This document shows positions 7,125 to 15,993 of a stretch of DNA of 64,000 nucleotides, piece after piece. The first letter of the stretch is position 1. Every line of letters starts with the position of its first letter. A program made the position numbers and the translations under genes. Location of the stretch: the NCBI GenBank assembly GCA_965246995.1, contig OZ252008.1:1364001-1428000 (forward strand). The letters run 5' to 3'. The notes under the pieces were generated by a model, which worked only from the letters and a program-made list of their open reading frames with translations, was not told where the DNA came from and did no database searches. The stretch is from VXRJ01 sp965246995. GTDB lineage: Bacteria; Acidobacteriota; Vicinamibacteria; Vicinamibacterales; UBA8438.

Positions 7125-9520
7125 GCGTGGAGTACTCGGAGCTACTCCTGGAGATCGGTTGCGAGGAGATGCCCGCGAGCTGGATTCCGGGCATCGAGAC
7201 GCAGTTGGCGGACCGGCTGACGGCCCGACTGGCGGAAGCGCGGATTGACCACCGCACGCCGGTACGGACGTTCGTCGCCCCGCGGCGGCTCGTGGCCACA
7301 GTGGCGGCGTTGGGGGACCGGCAGTCCGATCTCGAGGAGACGGTGACCGGCCCGCCGGTCCGGGCCGCCTTCGATGCGAACGGCGATCCAACCCCGGCCG
7401 CGCTCGGCTTCGCGCGCAAGCAGGGGGTGGAGGTGGCGGCGCTGGCACGGGTGCAGACCCCGAAGGGGGAGTATCTCGCCTGCCGCCGGCGGCAGGACGG
7501 CGATGCCACGCAATCCGTGCTGGGTGGCGTTCTCGCCGCCACGCTCCGCGATCTGGCGTTTCCAAAGGCGATGCGGTGGGACGCCACCCTCGACGATGGC
7601 CGGGGCGAGTTCCTTTTCGGCCGGCCCATCCGCTGGCTCATCTTCCTTTACTCCTCCCGGATCGTGCCGTTCGAGATCGGCCGGACCCCGAATGCGGCGG
7701 CATCCGGCGTCGCCCCGGTCCGGGCCGGCAACGTCACCTACGGGCACCGGTTCTTCGCGCGCACCGGAACGCCGGGCGAGCCGATCGAAGTGATGTCGTT
7801 TGCCGACTACCGCGAGCGCCTGGCAAACGCCTGCGTACTGATCGATCGAGAGGACCGGCGCGAACGTGTTACCCGTGAGCTCGAGGGCGGCGCCGCCGCG
7901 GTCGGCGGTCGGCTGGCGATGCTCGACCAGCAGTCGGCGCTCCACGCGGAGGTGCCCGATCTCGTCGAGCATCCCGCGGTCGTAACCGGGGCCTTCCCGC
8001 GGGAGTTCCTCGCGCTCCCCGACGAGGTGCTCTCGACCACCATGGTGCACCACCAGCACTACTTCCCGGTTGTCGATGGGGAGGGACGGCTCTCCGCCCA
8101 CTTTCTCGCCGTGACCAACACGCCGGGCGACGACCCGGCTCGCAACGCACGCATCGCCCGCAACGCGGAGCGGGTGCTGGTGGCCCGGCTGCGCGACGCG
8201 CGGTTCTTCTGGGACGCGGACCGGACGCAGCGGCTGGAGGATCGGCTCGGTCGGCTCGACACCCTGCTGTTCCACAAGCGGCTTGGCAGCTACCGGGCCA
8301 AGTCGGAGCGGATGGCGGAACTCGCCGCGCGCATCGCGGGGGACGTGTTCGGCCGAGTCGACGCGGCCGGTGACGCGCGCCGGGCGGCGGCGCTCTGCAA
8401 GGCTGACCTGGCCACCGACATGGTGGGGGAGTTCCCGGAACTGCAAGGCGTCATGGGCGGCGTCTACGCGCGCGCGCAGGGGGAGACCGAGGAAATCTGG
8501 AAGGCCATCTATCACCACTACCTGCCGATCGGTGTCGGCGCCGACGACCCGCCGTCGCGCGCTGCGCTGGGCGCGGCGACCGCGACCTGGGCGGCGGTGG
8601 CGCTGGCCGACAAGGCGGACACCGTCGTCGGCCTCTTCGGGGCAGGTGAGAAGCCAACCGGATCACGCGATCCTCTCGGCATTCGCCGGCAGGCGCAGGG
8701 GATGCTGCGGATCCTGATTGACCTTCCCGAGTTGACGGGCCTGGACGCCCGCGTCCGGGTCGGACAACTCCTTGAACCCGCCCGCAAGATGCATACGAAG
8801 GACGAGGACGATTGGTCCAAGGTGTATTGGGCGCTCGATCGCAACTGGAAGGACGGCCGGTCGGTCAAGGGTATCGAGGAAGACACCGGACTCAATCGGC
8901 AACGCGTGGGAGACCTGCTTGAGGAGCATCGATTGGAAGTGCGCCAGTTCACGGCGCAAGAGGGGTGGCCAGGCTACGCTCTGAAGTCCAGGCCGGTAGA
9001 TTTCCTCCTCGAACGGCTCCGCTACCTCCTTGAAGAGCGCGGATTCGACCGTCGCAACGTACGCGCCGTGACGCACCAGGCGCTCGACCGGATCCGGCCC
9101 CTGGATGCACGCCGCAAGCTGGAGGTGCTACCGGAGTTCACCGACACCGCCGACTTCCAGACCTTGGCGACGCTTTTCAAGCGCGTGAAGAACATCACGC
9201 GGGAGTTCTCGGAAAACGGCTCGTCGGACGAGCCGTTCGAGTCGGTGCTTTCCGAGCCGGCCGAGCAGGCGCTGATCAGGGAGCTGGAGTCGCGTCGGTC
9301 CACCATCGATCATGCCGTGGAAACGGGCATGGGATTCCGCGAGGCGTTCGCCGAAGCCGCGAAGATCGGTCCCGCCGTCGACCGCTTCTTCAACGAAGTG
9401 TTCGTGATGGCCGAGGACCCTGTACTGCGGAAGGCCCGCCTGCGCCTCATGCAGCAGGTCGAGCAGGTCATCCTCCAGCTCGCCGACGTTTCGGAGATCG
9501 TGCGAGAGACCTCGTCCTGA
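7121..9520 (+). CDS. glyS: glycine--tRNA ligase beta subunit with an internal insertion
   Basis: 799 aa against roughly 690 for the usual subunit. It binds the tRNA and helps recognise the anticodon. The start is the ATG overlapping glyQ (SVEYSELLLEIGCEEMPA), the canonical N-terminus; an open frame continues upstream but is not coding. Family segments include LLEIGCEEMP, MRWDATLDDGRGEFLFGRPI, EDRLGRLDTLLFHKRLGSY and the GRRR-like DPLGIRRQAQGMLRI. About residues 557-624 (MHTKDEDDWSKVYW to GYALKSR) interrupt the normal run from LLEPARK to VDFLLERLRYLL. This piece is hydrophilic, contains a helix-turn-helix-like SVKGIEEDTGLNRQRVGDLL, and looks lower in GC than its surroundings. Confidence 0.95.
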   Translation: MSVEYSELLLEIGCEEMPASWIPGIETQLADRLTARLAEARIDHRTPVRTFVAPRRLVATVAALGDRQSDLEETVTGPPVRAAFDANGDPTPAALGFARKQGVEVAALARVQTPKGEYLACRRRQDGDATQSVLGGVLAATLRDLAFPKAMRWDATLDDGRGEFLFGRPIRWLIFLYSSRIVPFEIGRTPNAAASGVAPVRAGNVTYGHRFFARTGTPGEPIEVMSFADYRERLANACVLIDREDRRERVTRELEGGAAAVGGRLAMLDQQSALHAEVPDLVEHPAVVTGAFPREFLALPDEVLSTTMVHHQHYFPVVDGEGRLSAHFLAVTNTPGDDPARNARIARNAERVLVARLRDARFFWDADRTQRLEDRLGRLDTLLFHKRLGSYRAKSERMAELAARIAGDVFGRVDAAGDARRAAALCKADLATDMVGEFPELQGVMGGVYARAQGETEEIWKAIYHHYLPIGVGADDPPSRAALGAATATWAAVALADKADTVVGLFGAGEKPTGSRDPLGIRRQAQGMLRILIDLPELTGLDARVRVGQLLEPARKMHTKDEDDWSKVYWALDRNWKDGRSVKGIEEDTGLNRQRVGDLLEEHRLEVRQFTAQEGWPGYALKSRPVDFLLERLRYLLEERGFDRRNVRAVTHQALDRIRPLDARRKLEVLPEFTDTADFQTLATLFKRVKNITREFSENGSSDEPFESVLSEPAEQALIRELESRRSTIDHAVETGMGFREAFAEAAKIGPAVDRFFNEVFVMAEDPVLRKARLRLMQQVEQVILQLADVSEIVRETSS

Positions 9521-9565
9521 GGCGGGTGTGCCGCTGGTCAGTCCCCGGGATTGACGGGGCAGGCG

Positions 9566-11304
9566 CTATTGACTCACCGGCTCGTATTCCAGCAGCGCCG
9601 ATTTCCCGATCATCTCGACGAACCGAACCATCCACTCCACGCCGTTGACGTCCGTGAGCCGTAGTGGCTGGTTCAGCTTGAAGCGCACCGGTTGGTGGCT
9701 GCCCTCGTCGATGGCGATGTTCGCGGCGTACAGGTACATGCGATCGAGGTGGTCGAGGATCGGGTTCAGGCGCCCGGCCAGCCCGGGCAATCCTCCGGTG
9801 CCCTCCGGCACACCGTCGAGCCACCGGCAGGCAACACGTCGAGTTGCAGAGCAAGCGGCTGAATCGGTTGCCAGTTCGGTTCAACTTGCGCTGCAAACCC
9901 GGGTGCGGCACAGAAGACGGTCATCGGGAGCGCGGAGTGAAACCCGAACCTGACCCGGCCGAACGCGTCGCTCTCGCCGGCCATCCACGTCTTGTTCGGA
10001 TAGAGCGCGACCACCTGTGCACCGGCAACCGGCTGCCCGCCCGCGGTCACCGACACTTCGCCTTCGATACCCTCGACCGGCGGCAGCGCCGAGGGCAGCG
10101 TGAGCCGCAGCTCCGCGCCGCCGATCAGCTCGTAGCCCGGGTCCTGACCCGTAAGCGCCCGGGTCTGCTCGTAGATGACAGCAACGCCCTCGCCGCGCTG
10201 CTCCAGGAAGTACTGCCTGGCGCCGGCGCCGGGGATGTCCCCGACCGCGAGCATCCGAAGCATGGATGCGAGGGTCTCGTTCCGCGTGGCCTGCCGGTGC
10301 CGCATGGCCTCGATGGGCAGCGTATTGGGCAGTGCGCCCGGCGAGTACAACTCGAGCCGATCATCGAAGATGAACATTCGTATCCGGGCGTTCTCCAGCG
10401 AGTAGTCCCGGTGCACGACAGCATTCACGATGGCCTCGAACACTGCCCGCGGGCCGAACTGCGGGGTCTCCATCCGCCCGGGATCTTTCCGCGCGGCGAC
10501 TCACGTGTTCAGCCTGACGAAGTTCACTGCATCGCGAACCTGCCGGTCCAGTGGCCCGGCGATCGACGCCGCGTCGTGCTGGCTGGCCCGACCGAGCACC
10601 GTGCCGCGATAGCGTACCGCCTCGATCAGTGCACCGCGCAGGTGTTCCTCCGGGCGCTCGGTGCACAGCAGCACGCCGGCAACGGTAGCCCGTGGCACAC
10701 CGTTCTCGTCGTATCGGACCAGGCCGAGTTTTTCGACCTGCACGTCGCCGGGATCCGTGGTGCGCGAACTCAGGAACCTGTCCACGAGAACCCGGTCGAG
10801 GGTGTTGCGGCCCGTTCCCGCCACAATGGACTCGTCGGGGCCCAGGAGGCCGGAGCGGCCACGATGCTGAAACAGGCGTCGAAGGGCCTCCGGAGAAAGC
10901 TCCCGCTTCGCGCTTCCCTGTCTGCACAGGTAGCCATCGGGACTCTTGTGTACCAGCGGGCTCCGTTCGACTTCCACGACCAGCGCGGACACCCCATCCG
11001 GCAGGGCCAGCCGTTGGGTGATGAACGCCAGCGGGGGATGGATACTGTCCGAGCAGATTTCGCCGACGAACGCTTCCAGCGCATCCATCTGAGTCCGGTC
11101 CATCGGTTGCACCGTGCCGGCGTCCGACACGCTGAAGACCAACGTGCCGCCGACGGTATTGCCGAAGGCAGCCAACTCGTCGGCGATGGACTCTCGTCGT
11201 GGGGCGCGGGACCGGCTGTCTGCGAAGCGGGCCTCCTTGAACTCGACGCGGCTGTCCTCGCCGAGCTCGATCTGCTTCAGTAGCTGCTCACCGGTCCAGT
11301 TCAC
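9566..11304 (-). pseudogene. broken AlbA_2 (Schlafen-like) ATP-binding protein gene
   Basis: Three consecutive fragments make one ancestral protein of about 570 aa. Fragment 1 (11304-10501, 267 aa) has the AlbA_2 domain: GEDSRVEFKEARF, IADELAAFGNTVGGTLVFSV and a DGYLCRQGSAKRELSPEALR strand-helix unit. It stops at an in-frame TGA (10501-10503) where relatives have Arg (FVRLNTR), consistent with a CGA-to-TGA change. Fragment 2 resumes in the same frame with REALVNAV-like FEAIVNAVVHRDYSLENARI, continues through IPGAGARQYFLEQRGEGV and a carboxypeptidase-regulatory-like beta domain. Near 9820 the frame shifts into fragment 3 (ending FVEMIGKSALLEYEPVSQ). Two lesions make a pseudogene more likely than recoding, though assembly errors are possible. 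Confidence 0.7.
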
Positions 11305-11345
11305 ACCATCATTCTACGGATTGCAGCTCTTGGGTGACCTGGGGC

Positions 11346-12725
11346 TCACAGGAAGCCGAACAGCGGCGGGAAGAAGACGACGACAAAGCCTGCCCAGATG
11401 GCGTAGACGGGCAGGTAGTCGGTCTGCCAGCGCTCCAGGGCGGAGAAGGGGCCGCGTCCACGCAGGAAGCGTGCATACAGCCAGGCCGACCAGGCCAGGT
11501 TGACGAGCAGGATGAGGTTCTCACCCAGCGCCGCCACCCGGTTCGGACTGAAACCGAACTCGGAGATCCGCCCGGCAATCGCCGCCAGCGCCACCGCGTC
11601 GACAATCAGGGCACTGACCACGAGCAGAAGCTGTAGCGCGTCGAACAGGTCGGGCGGGGTGTGGGGATCGCGCGCCGAGACAGCGTAGAGCAGCAGGCCG
11701 AGGACGAGAGCCAGCAGCAGGTCGAAACCGATCAGCACCTCACGCTCCACGTTAATGCCGGTGCCGGTCCACGCCATGGTGGCGAGAAACGCGAGCATCA
11801 CCGCGGCGAACAGCGGCGTGAACAGGCGCGTCAGCACCGGCGCCATGTTCTCGACGACGCTCTGCTTGGCTTCCACCAGCCAGGCGCCCACGATGACCGC
11901 GCCCAATCCGCCGCAGGGCAGCAGCCATTGCTGCACGAACCACTCGACGTTCGCGCCGATGGCGGCGAAGGTGACGAGAGTGAAACCGGTGAGCACGCCG
12001 CCGCCCAGCGCCATGAGCACGTAGTAGATGAACAGCTCGCCCGAGAAGCGCACGAAGTCCATGCGCCGGTCGCTATCGCGCCAGCGTCCTCCGGCGTAGG
12101 CGACGCCTACCGCCAGCCACAACGCGATCGGCAGGTGCAGTGCCGCGAGCGTCAGGGTGTGACCGCCGGGCGTGAACGGAAAGATGTTGATGGCGACGGC
12201 GGCGGTTGCGAACGCCAGCGTCAGACGCAGGCATCCCGTCCGGTCCAGCCGTCGCTTCCAGGCGAAGTAGGCTGCGAGGAACGGGAGCACGAAGAAGCTG
12301 AGGTTGCGGAAATAGAACGGCAACAGCTCTTCATCAACATTGACGAGCGGGGGGTAGCCGAACAGCTCCGGGAGCTTTATCGCCAGCGCCGCGGCGGCCG
12401 CCAGAGCCACGACCACGATGGTCTCCCCAGCCGCCCATTGCCGAGTCTCGCCTGCGCTGTCCGGCGCCACCACGAGCTGTTTCCAGAGTCGCTCGGAATG
12501 CTCCCGTGCGAACTCGCGCGAGACCGCGTCGAGATTGCCCATCCGCTTGACTGCCACGAGGAACGCCTCGTCGGCGGCCAGACCGGCGTCGACGAGCTCC
12601 GACAACTGGTCGCGCAAGTGCCCTTCGAGCTCCTCCACGTCGGCGTCGCGGATCGCCGGCCGCCGGCGCAACCAGGCCCGCCACTGGCTGATCTGCGCTT
12701 CGAGTGTCTCGTCGTGCGTCGCCAT
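11346..12725 (-). CDS. permease-prefix / DUF4153-like membrane protein
   Basis: 459 aa. The first 80 residues are a soluble helical prefix (EELEGHLRDQLSELVDAGL, DEAFLVAVKRMGN) of the type found at the N-terminus of PadR-linked permeases. It is followed by about ten hydrophobic helices with the DUF4153-like stretch from YVLMALGGGVLTGFTLVTFA onward. Function unknown; such proteins sit next to PadR regulators. Here the PadR gene is just upstream on the same strand, with a MITE-like element between the two, so the original operon may have been split or its spacing changed. Confidence 0.7.
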   Translation of the reverse strand: MATHDETLEAQISQWRAWLRRRPAIRDADVEELEGHLRDQLSELVDAGLAADEAFLVAVKRMGNLDAVSREFAREHSERLWKQLVVAPDSAGETRQWAAGETIVVVALAAAAALAIKLPELFGYPPLVNVDEELLPFYFRNLSFFVLPFLAAYFAWKRRLDRTGCLRLTLAFATAAVAINIFPFTPGGHTLTLAALHLPIALWLAVGVAYAGGRWRDSDRRMDFVRFSGELFIYYVLMALGGGVLTGFTLVTFAAIGANVEWFVQQWLLPCGGLGAVIVGAWLVEAKQSVVENMAPVLTRLFTPLFAAVMLAFLATMAWTGTGINVEREVLIGFDLLLALVLGLLLYAVSARDPHTPPDLFDALQLLLVVSALIVDAVALAAIAGRISEFGFSPNRVAALGENLILLVNLAWSAWLYARFLRGRGPFSALERWQTDYLPVYAIWAGFVVVFFPPLFGFL

Positions 12726-12760
12726 GGTCGTTCCGTCCTCGTCGCGCCGTTATCCGTGAC

Positions 12761-12926
12761 CTAGGAGCCCGTGGTGAAACCCCCACTACATTCGAGCGGC
12801 GATGCATCCCGCCTGAACGGCGTTGCTCCTCGGTCGAATATGGCCAATATGCTCCCTCGTCGCGCCTTGTCAGCCGGGCGCCTCACCACTCTCGGTGCTA
12901 CGCGGGGTTTCACCACGGGCTCCTAG
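12761..12926. repeat. MITE-like palindromic element, copy A
   Basis: 166 bp bounded by perfect 23-bp terminal inverted repeats beginning CTAGGAGCCCGTGGTGAAAC. Both outer ends are CTAG. The body contains ATTCGAGCGGCGATGCATCC, GCCTGAACGGCGTTGCTCC and a near-palindrome ATATGGCCAATAT. Copies with the same body lie at 25437, 32114 and (inverted) 40379. No open frame encodes a transposase, so it would be a non-autonomous element. It separates padR from the downstream membrane protein gene and overlaps the padR 3' end. Confidence 0.85.
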
Positions 12927-13262
12927 CGCCGGGGTGAGCGCGCACCAGATCCCGCGCAACGCGTTATCCACAACCTGCCATTGCTGCCGCTGCGTGGTGA
13001 GATGCGCCCGTCCCGCCTTCGTGAGGCGGTAGTAACGACGCCGCCGGCCGCTCGCCGCGGTGGCCCAGCGCGCTTCGACGCAACCGAGGCGCTCCAGGCG
13101 ATGCAGCACCGGGTAGAGCATCCCGTCCGTCCATTGAAGCTGCCCACCGGACAGCTCACCTACACGCTTGATGATGGCGTAGCCGTAGCTATCACCCTCG
13201 GCCAGGATGGCGAGAACGAGCGGCGCGGTCGAGGCGGCTACCAGGTCCTTGTTAATGCTCAT
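12870..13262 (-). CDS. PadR-family transcriptional regulator with element-derived C-terminus
   Basis: About 130 aa winged-helix repressor. The core is standard: STAPLVLAILAEGDSYGYAI, GGQLQWTDGMLYPVLHRLER, GRRRRYYRLTKAGRAHL. The ATG at 13262 (MSINKDLV) is preferred over an upstream in-frame start because the PadR fold begins there. The last 18 or so residues (from GARGETP to the stop at 12870) are translated from repeat copy A: the reading frame enters the element through its terminal CTAG without stopping. The native stop has been lost or displaced. It probably controls itself and the membrane protein downstream. Confidence 0.85.
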   Translation of the reverse strand: MSINKDLVAASTAPLVLAILAEGDSYGYAIIKRVGELSGGQLQWTDGMLYPVLHRLERLGCVEARWATAASGRRRRYYRLTKAGRAHLTTQRQQWQVVDNALRGIWCALTPALGARGETPRSTESGEAPG

Positions 13263-13300
13263 CGTCGCGCGTCCCGCGAATCGATGCCCGGGCGCCCTTA

Positions 13301-13321
13301 ATACATAGCACCACAATGTAT
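13301..13321. promoter_or_regulatory. candidate PadR operator
   Basis: Inverted repeat ATACAT-N9-ATGTAT, 39 bp upstream of the padR ATG. On the minus strand it contains TATGTAT, which could be a -10 box. Its position in an autoregulated PadR promoter is the main support; no binding data. Confidence 0.4.
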
Positions 13322-13349
13322 AACCGTGCAATGTTCGTTCTGGGTATCC

Positions 13350-13550
13350 ATGTCTGCAGTCTCATTGAAGCTCGACCGCATGAATCGCGACACACGCGCC
13401 CGCTTGCGCGCGGAACGGCTCCGTGCGGCCTCCCGACGGGTCCGGGAGGACAGCATGCGCGTCAATGCGGAGTTCGATGCGATCGAACCAGACCCCATGC
13501 CTGATCGGGGCGACGCGTTGCTGGAGGTCCTCGACCTGGCCGAGGACTGA
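13350..13550 (+). CDS. hypothetical small charged protein
   Basis: 66 aa from the ATG at 13350 (or ATG 13326 for 74 aa). Very Arg-rich first half (RMNRDTRARLRAERLRAASR) and acidic tail (EFDAIEPDPMPDRGDALLEV). Predicted helical and soluble. No family recognised. It lies between divergent padR and the convergent ABC permease. Weak ribosome site; could be spurious. Confidence 0.35.
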   Translation: MSAVSLKLDRMNRDTRARLRAERLRAASRRVREDSMRVNAEFDAIEPDPMPDRGDALLEVLDLAED

Positions 13551-13566
13551 GGCTGTCGCGAGGTTC

Positions 13567-14937
13567 CTACGCGGCCCGGACCCAGCGGATCAGGGTCCTG
13601 ATATTCGGCGGCTTGCCGTACATCAGTAGCCCGATCCGGAAGACCTTGGCGGCGACCCACAACGCCGCGACCACCGACAGGATGCCGGTCCCGATCGACA
13701 GCCATACCTCCCACCAGGGTGGGGGCTGGGTCGATGCCATCCGCAGGATCATCCCGAACGTGTTGATCGGCGGCAGATGGCTCACCGTGATGGCGAACAG
13801 AGAGTCCGGGTTGCGGGAAACCGCCGGCCAGATCAACCACGGCAGCATGATGATCGCCATCAGGGGCATCTGGAGCGACTGCGCCTCGGTCAGGTCGTTG
13901 ACGGCGGCGCCCACCGCCAGCATCAGCGATCCGATCACGAAGAAGCCGATCAGGAAGAAGATCAGCAGGTAGAGAATCAGCCAGGGATCGAGCAGGCCGA
14001 GCAGTGAAAACGACGAGAGTACCGCTACACCGAGCCCGACGTAGAGACCGATCATCAGCAGGCTGATCGCCACGGCGCCGAGCAGCTTGCCCGCCATCAG
14101 TTCCATCGGTGAAACGGCCGACAGCAGCACTTCCACCACGCGGGTCGACTTCTCTTCGATAGTCGACGTCAGCATGGTCTGGCCGCCGGCCATGATGCCC
14201 ATGATCAGGAGGACCATGAACGCCAGGGGCAGGAGGTTGTTGAATCCACGGACGGTTTCGCGCTCGCTGTCCGCGCTGACGGTGGTGGAGGATTGCCGCG
14301 GCACCTGGAGCAGGGCGTCGATCGCGGCCCGGTCCAGAGAACGCGCCGTGACACGCGCGTCAACAATCGCGTCCCGAATGTTCTCATGGATAAAGGCGAG
14401 ATCCCGCTCGTCGAGACCGGGCGGCACGTAGAGGTCATAGGCGCCGAGTTGCCCGCCGGGGTCGGTGGTCTCTACCGCGTCTTCATGAATCACGATCAGC
14501 GCCGTGTGACGCAATCCATCGGCTGCCTCGTTGAGCCAGCCCTTCGCCGCTTCGACGTCCATGCCGGGCGCGAGCGCCGTCAACCGGACGTTCGGGGCGG
14601 GGCCGAGCGCATCGTCGATGGATTGCTCGAGCGCGGTGTCGGCCATGCCGCCGAGCACTTCCCGGGCCGTTCCGAACTGGCGGTCGAACCGCTCCCGTCG
14701 CCGCCGGACGACTTCTTCCGGATCGAGTGCTTGGTGCATCTCCGGCAACACGACGCCGGTCGGATCGATGACGGCGTACTCGCCTTCGATCAGATAGCCA
14801 TCCTCGTTGAAGAGCCTGGGCCCGAGGATCGCCATCAAGCTGAGAATGACCGGCACGATGAGCAGGCCGATGAGGAAGCCCTTGTTGACCACCGTCGCGA
14901 CGAAGTCCCGAAGCGCGACGTGCAGGATGCGGGTCAT
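13567..14937 (-). CDS. ABC-2 type transporter permease (NatB-like)
   Basis: 456 aa. One N-terminal helix (FLIGLLIVPVILSLMAILGP), a large external domain of about 200 residues, then five or six helices in the C-terminal half (LPLAFMVLLIMGIMAGGQTM, SLLMIGLYVGLGVAVLSSFS, LILYLLIFFLIGFFVIGSLM). The TSTIEEKSTRVVEVLLSAVS motif is typical of NatB/ABC-2 exporters. Its start overlaps the stop of the ATPase gene by four bases, so the two form one exporter. Substrate unknown; relatives export sodium, lipids or drugs. Confidence 0.88.
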   Translation of the reverse strand: MTRILHVALRDFVATVVNKGFLIGLLIVPVILSLMAILGPRLFNEDGYLIEGEYAVIDPTGVVLPEMHQALDPEEVVRRRRERFDRQFGTAREVLGGMADTALEQSIDDALGPAPNVRLTALAPGMDVEAAKGWLNEAADGLRHTALIVIHEDAVETTDPGGQLGAYDLYVPPGLDERDLAFIHENIRDAIVDARVTARSLDRAAIDALLQVPRQSSTTVSADSERETVRGFNNLLPLAFMVLLIMGIMAGGQTMLTSTIEEKSTRVVEVLLSAVSPMELMAGKLLGAVAISLLMIGLYVGLGVAVLSSFSLLGLLDPWLILYLLIFFLIGFFVIGSLMLAVGAAVNDLTEAQSLQMPLMAIIMLPWLIWPAVSRNPDSLFAITVSHLPPINTFGMILRMASTQPPPWWEVWLSIGTGILSVVAALWVAAKVFRIGLLMYGKPPNIRTLIRWVRAA

Positions 14938-15911
14938 GCGGGTTCTTCTTCCGGGCCGACGTCCCGAAGTCTTGTCCGTAGCTGAGCCGCTTCGGTCTCG
15001 GCCTTGCCACCCGTGACCAGTTCGATGAAGACGTCTTCGAGACGCGGACGCGAGAGTTCGATGCGGGCGGCCGGGGCCGTCTTCATGATTCGTTGCATCG
15101 CCGGGGCCGGTTCGGTTCCGGCGCGCAGCAGGATCTCCAGCCCCCGGTCCTTCCGCCGGACCCGCTCCACACCAGGAATCGCGGCCAGTCTCGTCGTATC
15201 AGCCTCCGGATCGAGAGGCTCGAACTGAATGGAGCGCGGATCGTACCGCCGCCGGATGTCGCCAAGGTCCGCGTCCAGCACCTTGCGACCCTCGTGCACC
15301 ATGATGACGTGCTCACAGATTTCTTCGGCCTGCGGCATCACGTGGGTGGAGAAGAGAACCGTTGCGCCCCGCCGGTGCTCCTCGATGATCAGGTCCCGCA
15401 GCATCCGCATGCTGACCGGATCGAGCCCGCTGAACGGCTCGTCGAGGATCAGCAGGTCCGGCGCGTGGATCGTCGCCGCGACGAACTGCACCTTCTGGGA
15501 CATGCCCTTCGACAGCTCATCACAGCGCTTCGACTCGACTCCGCGGAGGCCGACCCGCTCGAGCGCGACTCCGATCCGAGCATCGAGATCCGGGCCGTCG
15601 GCTCCCTTCAGGCGCGCCAGGTAGCGCAGGAACGGGCGCACCTTCATCCGCTTGTACATTCCCCGCTCCTCCGGCAGGTAGCCGATGCGGTCCTTCGCCT
15701 GTAGCGCCGACGCCTGATCGAGGATGGAGATGGCGCCGGCGTCCGGGAAGAGAATCGACATGATCATCCGGATGGTGGTTGTCTTTCCGGCCCCGTTCGG
15801 TCCGATGAAACCGTAGAGCCCGCCCCGCGGCACCTCGAGGTCCAGATTGGCGACGGCGGTCATCTGGCCGAATGTCTTCGTGACGCCGGTCATCCGAATG
15901 GCGGGATGCAT
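14934..15911 (-). CDS. ABC transporter ATP-binding protein (NatA-like)
   Basis: 325 aa. Walker A GPNGAGKTTT (about 38-47), signature LSKGMSQKVQ, Walker B DLLILDEPFSGLDP, switch FSTHVM. After the ATPase domain comes a C-terminal extension of the DUF4162 type (RYDPRSIQFEPL...). Encoded upstream of and overlapping its permease. Divergent from ppdK. Confidence 0.92.
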   Translation of the reverse strand: MHPAIRMTGVTKTFGQMTAVANLDLEVPRGGLYGFIGPNGAGKTTTIRMIMSILFPDAGAISILDQASALQAKDRIGYLPEERGMYKRMKVRPFLRYLARLKGADGPDLDARIGVALERVGLRGVESKRCDELSKGMSQKVQFVAATIHAPDLLILDEPFSGLDPVSMRMLRDLIIEEHRRGATVLFSTHVMPQAEEICEHVIMVHEGRKVLDADLGDIRRRYDPRSIQFEPLDPEADTTRLAAIPGVERVRRKDRGLEILLRAGTEPAPAMQRIMKTAPAARIELSRPRLEDVFIELVTGGKAETEAAQLRTRLRDVGPEEEPA

Positions 15912-15924
15912 ACCTTGTTCGCGC

Positions 15925-15930
15925 TAGAAT
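15925..15930 (+). promoter_or_regulatory. possible -10 box of ppdK
   Basis: TAGAAT 63 nt before the ppdK ATG, in the divergent region between the ABC exporter and ppdK. TTGTTC lies too close to serve as its -35. Tentative. Confidence 0.3.
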
Positions 15931-15993
15931 ACGCGGATCACACCGCCCATCATCCTCTTCGAGAGAAGTTAACAGGAAGCCGGAATCATACGC

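Noticed and set aside
10501..10503. Selenocysteine reading of the TGA in the AlbA_2-type gene
   Set aside because: The position corresponds to Arg in relatives, no suitable stem-loop follows, and a second frameshift disrupts the gene.
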